Below, one piece after another: positions 1 through 7,687 of a DNA stretch of 9,209 nt (position 1 is its first letter; each line of letters begins with the position of its first letter). Below the pieces are notes generated by a model that was not told the origin of the DNA, ran no database searches, and was given only the letters and a program-made list of their open reading frames with translations. Position numbers and translations under genes: made by a program. This DNA is from an uncultured Francisella sp. (GTDB lineage Bacteria > Pseudomonadota > Gammaproteobacteria > Burkholderiales > Neisseriaceae): the NCBI GenBank assembly GCA_905373555.1, contig CAJPTP010000025.1:1-9209 (forward strand). The letters are read 5' to 3'.

Positions 1-133
1 AAAACAAGGGCTGGCGAAGCTCGGCTCTTTGCGCTCAAGCCGCAAGCCTGGCCCGCTTTTCATGGCGCCGGCCGCTTCTTTGTCGCTTCGCCCAAGGCGG
101 TGCTGGCGTCGCCGAGTCGGGCGAAAGCGGGCC

Positions 134-176
134 AAACAAAAAACGGCAGGTTGGCGCGATGGCGGCAACCTGCCGT
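134..176 (-). terminator. Rho-independent terminator of secB
   Basis: A perfect 11-bp inverted repeat (143-153 with 166-176, 12-base loop) lies about 30 bases beyond the secB stop codon. Read on the minus strand, the hairpin is followed directly by a run of T (the A run at 138-143 on the plus strand). This is the classic intrinsic terminator layout and ends the minus-strand secB transcript. Confidence 0.85.
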
Positions 177-206
177 GACGGGGTCTTCAGACGCCGGCGC
201 CGAGGT

Positions 207-761
207 TCAGTTGGCGTTTTTCTTGGCCTCTTCCTCGGCTTCGCTCTTCTTGGCCTCTTCCTCGGCTTCGCTTCCCTTCGCTTGCCCCTCTTGTTCGGCC
301 TGCTGGCGGCGGTAGGCCGCGTACAGGCTCTCGAAGTTGATGGCCGTGGGCAGCTGGATGGGCGGCAAGCCGGCGCGCAGGAGCATGTTGGTCACGGTTT
401 CGTAGGCAAACGGGTACAAAACCGTGGGCAGGGTCGCGCGCAGCAGGTATTCCACGGCTTCGGCGGGTTGGTTTTGGATGTTGGCGATGCCCGCCTGCTG
501 CACCTCGATGAGGAAGATGCTCGCGCCGTCGCTTTTCTTGCCTTGGCAAGTCAAGGTCAGAACGGTTTGGTAGTAACCGTCGTTCAAATCGGCGCTGCCG
601 ACGGAAAACTCGATGGAGACCTCGGGCTCCCCCATCTCCAAGAAGATTTCGGGCGCATGGGGAATCTCAAGGGAAAGGTCTTTTGTGTACAGTCTGTCGA
701 TGGTGAAGATCGGCTCGGCGCTTTGACCTTCGTTGCCCTCGTTCTGGTTTTCTTCTGCCAT
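207..761 (-). CDS. secB: Protein-export chaperone SecB (canonical copy)
   Basis: SecB is a cytosolic tetrameric chaperone that holds preproteins unfolded and hands them to SecA at the SecYEG translocon. The 184-residue product aligns with E. coli SecB throughout the core: LYTKDLSLE (24-32), FLIEVQQAG (83-91), LYPFAYE (115-121), AGLPPIQLPTAINFESL (130-146). The residues that match the E. coli SecA contacts D20, E24, L75 and E77 are all kept (D28, E32, L84, E86). The ATG at 761 is preceded by GAGAG with a 9-base spacing. A polar N-terminal stretch of about 17 residues precedes the core. The C-terminal tail after residue 155 is acidic/lysine-rich and ends in two exact copies of SEAEEEAKK (164-181), making the protein longer than the usual 150-160 residues. 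It has its own terminator and a candidate -10, so it is probably a single transcription unit. Confidence 0.96.
   Translation of the reverse strand: MAEENQNEGNEGQSAEPIFTIDRLYTKDLSLEIPHAPEIFLEMGEPEVSIEFSVGSADLNDGYYQTVLTLTCQGKKSDGASIFLIEVQQAGIANIQNQPAEAVEYLLRATLPTVLYPFAYETVTNMLLRAGLPPIQLPTAINFESLYAAYRRQQAEQEGQAKGSEAEEEAKKSEAEEEAKKNAN
220..273 (-). repeat. 27-bp tandem duplication in the secB 3' end
   Basis: Two adjacent 27-base units (220-246 and 247-273) differ only at the last base. Each encodes SEAEEEAKK. The unit is a multiple of three, so gain or loss of copies changes the length of the acidic SecB tail without breaking the frame. Confidence 0.95.
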
Positions 762-1198
762 GTCGTTGTTCTCTCTTTTTCCGCGCCCAAGGCCTCCTCG
801 GGCGCGCGGTGTGGACGGATTCTATCATGCGCCGCGCGCGGCGCGGCGGGGGCTCGGCGGCGTTGGGCCCGAGCCCCTCCGCGTCTTTTTCCCCCGCCCA
901 AAAAAAACGGGAAGGGAGTTTTGAGCCGGTTGCCCGATCCGGGCGGACGCCGCGGCGCGGCGCGTGAGCCGCAAAGCGACGGAAGAGACGGGCGCGCTCC
1001 GCCGTCGGCGAGGCCGACCGGGCCGCGCGCTCCGGATCGCCCCTTCTTGCCCCGCTTTGCTTTGGCCCCTATTGGGGCCTTGCTCCGGCCCGGACTTGGC
1101 CTTTGCGCTTGCCGCAGCCTTAGGGTGTGAACCGGGCTCCGGCCTTGGCTCCAACCTTGGCTCCGGCCCCGGTTCCAACTCCGACCTCGGCTCTAACC
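762..1198. other. Spacer between the two secB genes
   Basis: This 437-base stretch separates the two same-strand secB genes. It holds the secB candidate -10 (819-824), a perfect 6-bp hairpin GGCCCC-TATT-GGGGCC (1064-1079) with no T-tract on either strand, and the distal part of a hexamer repeat array (1135-1198). Open frames here are long only because the DNA is GC-rich. Their products are arginine/proline-rich and look like no family I know. I see no gene. Confidence 0.7.
819..824 (-). promoter_or_regulatory. Candidate -10 element upstream of secB
   Basis: On the minus strand the sequence reads ATGATAGAATCC, with TAGAAT at 819-824, in otherwise very GC-rich DNA about 58 bases upstream of the secB ATG. 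The same GATAGAATC string lies upstream of nusB. No recognisable -35 hexamer lies 16-18 bases further upstream, so this is only a candidate. Confidence 0.4.
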
Positions 1199-1218
1199 TT
1201 AGCTCCGGCTCGGGCCTT
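1135..1218. repeat. Degenerate 6-bp tandem array across the secB2 stop codon
   Basis: Fourteen hexamers in strict register start at 1135: GGCTCC, GGCCTT, GGCTCC, AACCTT, GGCTCC, GGCCCC and so on. They run through the stop codon of the second secB (1199-1201) and about 18 bases into its coding tail. On the minus strand, one of the other frames reads a Glu-Pro-rich string across the array (for example EPGPEPRLEPRPEPG). Confidence 0.85.
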
Positions 1219-1729
1219 GCTCGGGCGCCGCTTCGGTCTCTTGGCCGGCTTGGCCGCTGTTTTCCTTGCTTTCGCGCATGGCGTCGAAATTCAGCGCAAA
1301 CGGCAGCAAAGGCACGGGGAACCCCGAGGACGCCAAGAAGCGGCTCGCCGCCTCGCGCGCAAAGGGATAAATGACGAACGGCGCCTCGACCTCGGTGACG
1401 TAGCGCGCGTCTTGAAGCTTGGCCCCGACCAAGCGCGAAATCCCCGCCTCCGTGAGCTCCAGCGACAACAAACGCTCTTGCTTGTTGTTGCGCGCCTCGA
1501 TGCTCATGGTCACGGACGACTCGTAGACGCCCTGTCCCATGGGCAGGACGTTGACGGAGTAGGACACGGTCATTTTGTTTTGGCCGGGAACGAAGCCCAT
1601 GGCCCGCTTGGGGTCGTCGACGGTGAAGCTGACGTCTTTGAGGTAAATCTTCGCAATCGAAAACGAGTCTTGAGCCGTCTCGGCTTGGGCGGCGCCGGAC
1701 GCGTCCGGTTGGGTGTCTTTTTGTGCCAT
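1199..1729 (-). CDS. Second, diverged SecB-family chaperone
   Basis: The 176-residue product keeps the SecB fold signature: IYLKDVSF (28-35), a beta-rich middle, LELTEAGI (90-97), IYPFARE (120-126), GFPVPLLPFALNFDAM (136-151). It is clearly a paralogue of the neighbouring SecB but much further from E. coli SecB. Of the four known SecA-contact positions, D32 and E91 remain, while E24 has become T36 and L75 has become S89. Its role may therefore differ: other clients, mixed tetramers, or no coupling to SecA (inference). I chose the ATG at 1729 because the conserved core begins about 22 residues later. The frame stays open up to 1984, but that part is Arg/Pro-rich and unlike SecB. No good Shine-Dalgarno sequence is visible. 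The tail after about residue 152 is low-complexity and ends inside a hexamer repeat array. Confidence 0.88.
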   Translation of the reverse strand: MAQKDTQPDASGAAQAETAQDSFSIAKIYLKDVSFTVDDPKRAMGFVPGQNKMTVSYSVNVLPMGQGVYESSVTMSIEARNNKQERLLSLELTEAGISRLVGAKLQDARYVTEVEAPFVIYPFAREAASRFLASSGFPVPLLPFALNFDAMRESKENSGQAGQETEAAPEQGPSRS

Positions 1730-1913
1730 GTGAGGTGTCCCGGGCGCGCGCGCCCATTTGTTTTGTTTTGCCGGCTCGCTTGAGCCTCGGCCCCGGGCCG
1801 CCGACGGTTGGCGCCGCAGGGGGCCGCCTTGGCGTTGGGGCCGGGCCGCCCGGGCCCAAGGCAAGGCGGCTTGGATCGCCCGCTCAATCAAAACGTCGTG
1901 GCCCCTTCGCCGA

Positions 1914-1924
1914 TATGATAAAAT
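1914..1924 (+). promoter_or_regulatory. Candidate -10 region facing alaS
   Basis: TATGATAAAAT, followed by GCC, resembles the ATGATAGAATCC upstream of secB. Read on the plus strand it would transcribe toward alaS with a leader of about 580 bases. On the minus strand the same site gives TATCAT, which could serve the second secB with a leader of about 180 bases. No matching -35 was found in either direction. Confidence 0.35.
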
Positions 1925-2340
1925 GCCGCGCTTTGGGGCGCGGGGCGTCGATTCGGCCTTGCTCTTAGGCGGATGGATCCCCAAGGCTTCAATCGATCGG
2001 AATCGGATCGTTTTGGCTCATCCGCTCTTGCGCCCGCTTAAGCGTTCAATCCATCCGGGCGCCCTTGGCGCTTCGGCGGCGGGGTAAAAAAATCTTCCCG
2101 CGGGCGCGGGGCAATCGCGCCTTGCGCCTTGGCGCGGTTTTCGGCGGGCGACGGGGCTTGCCCCTGATGGCGCAAACAAGCGCTTGTTCGGCCGCGCATT
2201 GGCGCGGCCGTTGCTTTGGGCCGTCCGGCGGCTCGGATTTTGCCCGCCGCCTTGGCGACGGCTTGAGCCGCAAGCCCGCGGGATGGCAAGGAAACGCGCG
2301 AAGCGGGGATTGGGCCGCCGAGGCGCGGCGCGGCGTTGGG

Positions 2341-2395
2341 CGAATCGGGCTCGGCGAACCGAGCCGCCGCGCTTTGCGCGGCGCGGCGCGATTCG
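2341..2395 (+). other. Potential three-way-junction structure upstream of alaS
   Basis: Three perfect 7-bp stems nest exactly. The outer stem is CGAATCG (2341-2347) with CGATTCG (2389-2395). Inside it lie hairpin A, GGCTCGG-CGAA-CCGAGCC (2348-2365), and, abutting it without a gap, hairpin B, GCCGCGC-TTT-GCGCGGC (2366-2382). Six unpaired bases complete the junction. If transcribed it would sit in the alaS leader. It matches no riboswitch class I recognise. GC-rich DNA makes chance stems common, so function is unproven. Confidence 0.45.
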
Positions 2396-2490
2396 GATCG
2401 GCGGGCGTCGCCCGCAGCCTGTTTTGTCACGCGCGGCGGCCCCCCCCCGCCGCATCGAGGCCCGCGCGGCCAAGCCGCGAGGCGGGCGAA

Positions 2491-2498
2491 TTATACAT
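2491..2498 (+). promoter_or_regulatory. Candidate -10 just upstream of alaS
   Basis: TTATACAT is a short AT island in GC-rich DNA that ends 12 bases before the alaS ATG. TATACA fits a sigma-70 -10 element, but transcription would then start only a few bases before the start codon, giving an almost leaderless mRNA. It may instead simply keep the ribosome binding region unstructured. Confidence 0.3.
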
Positions 2499-2510
2499 TA
2501 AACGGACACT

Positions 2511-5162
<2,652 letters not shown>

Positions 5163-5456
5163 TCGGCGCGCGGCTCATCGCCCGCTCCGGCCGCGCGGGG
5201 CCGGGGCCCAAGCCCAAGCGTTTGGCGCAGGGCATGGGCCGGGTTCGGCCCGGATCGCGGCCGGTTGGGCTTGCGCCCCATCAGGCTTTGGGCCTGAAGG
5301 GCGGAAGCCTGCGCAGAAACGACGAGCGCCCGCGCCTTGCGCCAAGATCGCGACTCCCTGAATTGCGCCTTCGGGCGCGGTTCGTCTCCGCTTGGGCAAG
5401 GGGGCGCCGGGGGCGCGATGCGCTCGGCGCCCGGGGCGCGGCGGCAAGACTTGAGA

Positions 5457-5510
5457 GGCAAAAAAAAGCCTTGCGGTGGGAGAGCCCATCCGCAAGGCTT
5501 TTTTTTTGCC
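5457..5510. terminator. Bidirectional rho-independent terminator for alaS and nusB
   Basis: The core stem pairs GCCTTGCGG (5468-5476) with CCGCAAGGC (5490-5498). It continues inward as TGGG/CCCA around an AGAG loop, with one bulged T (5489). Eight A (5460-5467) flank it on the left and nine T (5499-5507) on the right, so a hairpin plus U-tract forms in transcripts of both strands. It sits between convergent genes: about 300 bases after the alaS stop and 76 bases after the nusB stop. Confidence 0.93.
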
Positions 5511-5532
5511 CCAATCATTCCCGCCCCTCCCC

Positions 5533-5542
5533 GGGGGGGGGG
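5533..5542. repeat. G10 homopolymer tract
   Basis: Ten consecutive G preceded by a C-rich stretch (CCCCTCCCC) make an imperfect C/G palindrome between the terminator and the nusB stop codon. Such runs are prone to slippage in replication and sequencing. Confidence 0.9.
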
Positions 5543-5585
5543 AACAGTTGCCATCGATGCGCTCGCCGTCTCGCCCTCTGTTGGG

Positions 5586-6263
5586 TCAGTCTTTGCCGTC
5601 GGCCTTCGCTTCTTGGGGCGCTGCGCCTCTGTTCTCGCCGAACGCGGCGTCATTGCGCTCGCCATGCGTTTGAGCCGTCGCCGACTTTTCCCCTTCGACC
5701 GCGGCCGCCTCTTGGGTTTCGCCGAGCCGGCCGTTTGGGCTTTCGGCCGGCTTGACGGCGGTTTTCGCCGCATCGTCTGCGCGCCGCCTGCGCTCTTGCC
5801 GGGCTTTCTTGGCGGCGGCGACCTCGTCGGGGCGAAGCTTGGCTGCGATGTTGTCGAGCATGCCGTTGACCAGCCGATGCCCCTCGGGCGCGCCGTAGGT
5901 CTTGGCGAGCTCCACCGCCTCGTTGATGATCACGGCGTACGGCGTGGCGGGGAAAGCCATGAGCTCGTACACGGCCACGACCATGATCGACTTTTCGACG
6001 GGAAAGATGTCGCGGACTTTGGCGTTGAGCTGCTGGGCCAACATGTCCGAGATTTCATCGAAACGCTCCTTGGACCCCGCGACGAGCGCCTCGAAGAACT
6101 CCTCGTTGACCATGGCCTTTTGGGTTTTTTCTTTGGCTTTGACGAAAGGATCGCTTTGCCGGATCGCGTCGACGATCTCCTCGGTGGAGACGGTCGGGTC
6201 CATCACGGCTTGGTAAATGGCCTGCATCGCAAACTCGCGGGCTCTGTGTCTTGGTGTTCTCAT
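5586..6263 (-). CDS. nusB: Transcription antitermination factor NusB with long C-terminal extension
   Basis: NusB binds boxA RNA with NusE (ribosomal protein S10) and supports processive antitermination of rRNA operons. Residues 1-145 match E. coli NusB: RHRAREFAMQAIY (5-17), FPVEKSIMVVAVYEL (87-101), PYAVIINEAVELAKTYGA (108-125), HRLVNGMLDNIAAKLRP (129-145). The E. coli protein ends near this point at 139 residues. Here a further 80 residues follow (146-225), rich in Ala, Glu, Lys and Arg, starting with a basic helix-like stretch (AAAKKARQERRRRADD) and then a polar, probably disordered tail. I chose the ATG at 6263 because the conserved NusB start follows at once and AGGA lies 6 bases upstream; the frame is open to 6428 but unlike NusB. 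It ends at the shared bidirectional terminator. ribH is its upstream neighbour but 1.4 kb away. Confidence 0.96.
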   Translation of the reverse strand: MRTPRHRAREFAMQAIYQAVMDPTVSTEEIVDAIRQSDPFVKAKEKTQKAMVNEEFFEALVAGSKERFDEISDMLAQQLNAKVRDIFPVEKSIMVVAVYELMAFPATPYAVIINEAVELAKTYGAPEGHRLVNGMLDNIAAKLRPDEVAAAKKARQERRRRADDAAKTAVKPAESPNGRLGETQEAAAVEGEKSATAQTHGERNDAAFGENRGAAPQEAKADGKD

Positions 6264-6269
6264 TGCGAT

Positions 6270-6273
6270 TCCT
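6270..6273 (-). promoter_or_regulatory. Ribosome binding site of nusB
   Basis: On the minus strand AACAGGA places AGGA 6 bases before the ATG at 6263. This supports that start over the in-frame ATGs further upstream. Confidence 0.7.
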
Positions 6274-6370
6274 GTTGGCTGGGGCGATTGGCCGGCGGGC
6301 TCGCCGCCGCTTGGCCGGCAAGCTTGGCGCCGGCGCATCGGCAAGCCCGGCGCGCCCAATCCCGGCAATG

Positions 6371-6376
6371 ATTCTA
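6371..6376 (-). promoter_or_regulatory. Candidate -10 element upstream of nusB
   Basis: TAGAAT in the context GATAGAATC, the same string as upstream of secB, lies 108 bases before the nusB ATG. A second AT-rich patch (6395-6410, GATATAAATA on the plus strand) lies 20-35 bases further upstream. No clear -35 hexamer is visible. A separate nusB promoter fits the 1.4-kb gap and the terminator after ribH. Confidence 0.4.
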
Positions 6377-6639
6377 TCCCGAGGCCGCTTGGGGAAATTT
6401 GATATAAATACACCCCAAACGGATTCACTCAGAGTTTGAGCGGGTTCTCGGGTATTCCGTTGCTTTTTTGCAGGGTCGGGCCCGCCCCTGAGCCGACCGG
6501 GGAGAAAAATCCGGTCAAAAGCGGCAAGGCGCGCCCGCGGCCTTGGGCTCGAGCATTCCGGCTCTCATGTGGAATCGTTGGGCAAACAGGATTGCTGCGT
6601 GTGTGGGGGGGGAAAAAAAAGAGGGGCTTCTTTGCCTCG

Positions 6640-6805
6640 CCGCCCGCCTTTTCTTCTCCGTCTTCTTGGCGCTTTTTTCTCGGTTTCCCTTTTCTCATTG
6701 CTTCCGTTTCTTTTCTCATTTTTCCTTTCTCATTTTTCCTTCCTCGGTCTTCCTTTCTCATTTTTCTTCACTCTTCTCCATTCCTTTTCTTCTTGGGCTG
6801 TTCCG
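6640..6805. repeat. Pyrimidine-rich heptanucleotide array
   Basis: The plus strand is almost pure C/T. TTTCTCATT recurs at 6691, 6712, 6726 and 6754, so the spacings 21, 14 and 28 are all multiples of 7. The alternating 7-base units CTTTCTC and ATTTTTC are clearest at 6711-6766. It is a degenerate minisatellite. Open frames across it give Phe/Ser-rich (plus) or Lys/Glu/Arg-rich (minus) products of no known kind. Confidence 0.85.
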
Positions 6806-7287
6806 CTTTTTGTTCCGATTTCCGGTTTTCTTGTTTAGCTTCGCCGCGTTGTTCGGCTTGGGCGTGCGATCGAGCGCTCATGGCTCGCCTTGCCCGGGCG
6901 ACGCAACTTTGGCCGGGCGGGGCGGCTTTGCCGATGCGCGCCGCGCTGCGCCAAGCCTTGTGCCGCGCCGCGCGACCTGTTCTGTTTTGCCCCTTTGAGC
7001 GTCGAACCGGCGGTTGGGGCGCGGCGAGCCCGCACCCGATTTCCCGGCGCGCCGCCCGGATCCTCGGATCCGGACGTGCGATCAAACCGATGCGGACGGC
7101 CCCATGGGAGCGCGAAGCGCGGCTTTGCTCAACAAAACGCCGGGCGGAGCGCCGCGCAGCCGGCGCACCGAGCCCAAGATGTTTTGAAAATGTCTTGGAA
7201 GGTTGACGCCGGGCGCGACGAATCGCGACCGAAAAGAACCGGGCCAAGTTTGGGCGCGGGGAAACGGGCGGCGCCGCGTGAACGCGC

Positions 7288-7360
7288 GGGGGGGGGGGCA
7301 GAAAAAGAGAGGAAAAGAGAGGAAAAGGAAAGGGAAAGAGAGGAAAAGGAAAAGTAAAAG
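7288..7360. repeat. G11 tract followed by a purine 10-mer array
   Basis: Eleven G (7288-7298) are followed by a nearly pure purine stretch. The unit GAGAGGAAAA occurs at 7307, 7317 and 7338, with GGAAA variants between. On the same strand it is roughly complementary in composition to the pyrimidine array at 6640-6805. Confidence 0.88.
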
Positions 7361-7609
7361 TATGCGAGAAGTGTTGGCGTCAAAAAAAACGATATGAAAT
7401 CATGGCGCAACTGCCCCTTCGGCTGCCGCGCTGCGCCGGCTCGAAGAAAAGCAATCCGGACCTTCAATGGCCGATTGAGCGCTTGTCTTTTGATTATTCG
7501 CGCCGGCAAACCATTTCGACAGGAGAGGTCGCCAACGCTTCTTGCAGACTTTCCCAAGGAAAAAAGAGGGAAGGGAAAGAACAGGGCAAAACGTCGCCAA
7601 GAACAAAGG

Positions 7610-7660
7610 GGAAAAGAAAAAAGGCCCGGATGCCGCCCCGCCTGGCGTTCGATCCGGGCC
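7610..7660 (-). terminator. Rho-independent terminator of ribH
   Basis: A 9-bp stem, GGCCCGGAT (7623-7631) with ATCCGGGCC (7652-7660), closes a 20-base GC-rich loop starting 28 bases past the ribH stop. On the minus strand it is followed by TTTTTTCTTTTC (7611-7622). The loop is larger than usual, but stem plus T-tract fit an intrinsic terminator. Confidence 0.75.
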
Positions 7661-7687
7661 GCCGAGCCGATTGGCGCCAACCGGCGT

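Larger units (their letters stand above)
1730..2510. other. Long divergent spacer between secB2 and alaS
   Basis: This 781-base region between divergent genes holds candidate promoter-like AT islands at 1914-1924 and 2491-2498, a nested hairpin cluster (2341-2395) and a C9 run (2440-2448). Several 60-150 residue frames are open on both strands, but all give Arg/Ala/Gly-rich products with no family resemblance. I checked the GTTCAATCC at 2044-2052 as a possible tRNA T-loop; the flanking bases cannot form a T-stem. I see no gene. Confidence 0.65.
5163..5585. other. Convergent spacer between alaS and nusB
   Basis: These 423 bases between the two facing stop codons contain a short UUCG-tetraloop hairpin (GCGCC-TTCG-GGCGC, 5365-5378), the bidirectional terminator (5457-5510), and a C-rich stretch running into a G10 tract (5533-5542). 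Open frames on both strands give low-complexity Arg/Pro-rich products. I see no gene. Confidence 0.7.
6264..7687. other. 1.4-kb spacer between ribH and nusB
   Basis: No gene is recognised in these 1424 bases. They hold the nusB candidate promoter, a hairpin GACCGG/CCGGTC (about 6497-6518), G8 and A8 runs (6605-6620), a pyrimidine-rich heptamer array (6640-6805), a GC-rich middle (6840-7280), a G11 run with a purine array (7288-7360), a second purine-rich tract (7556-7622) and the ribH terminator. A minus-strand TTGACG (7378-7383) has TACTTT 15 bases downstream, a weak promoter-like pair. The stretch 7360-7550 is less GC-biased than its surroundings, and a 98-residue plus-strand frame starts at 7402, but I recognise nothing in it and see no good ribosome binding site. 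Confidence 0.65.

Noticed and set aside
1..63. Possible 5' end of a minus-strand gene (ATG at 61-63, open to the window edge)
   Set aside because: Only 21 codons visible, weak ribosome binding site, and no resemblance to GpsA, the gene that often follows secB.
1064..1079. Hairpin GGCCCC-TATT-GGGGCC after secB2 as a terminator
   Set aside because: Perfect stem, but no T-tract follows on either strand.
1730..1984. In-frame N-terminal extension of the second SecB
   Set aside because: The extra 85 residues are Arg/Pro/Ala-rich and unlike SecB; the conserved core begins shortly after the ATG at 1729.
1990..2065. Possible tRNA around the T-loop-like GTTCAATCC (2044-2052)
   Set aside because: Flanking bases do not form a T-stem and no acceptor or anticodon stem could be drawn.
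6436..7206. 256-codon plus-strand frame, Phe/Ser-rich, possibly a membrane protein
   Set aside because: The hydrophobic part is just translation of the pyrimidine heptamer array; the remainder is Arg/Ala-rich. No family resemblance and no ribosome binding site.
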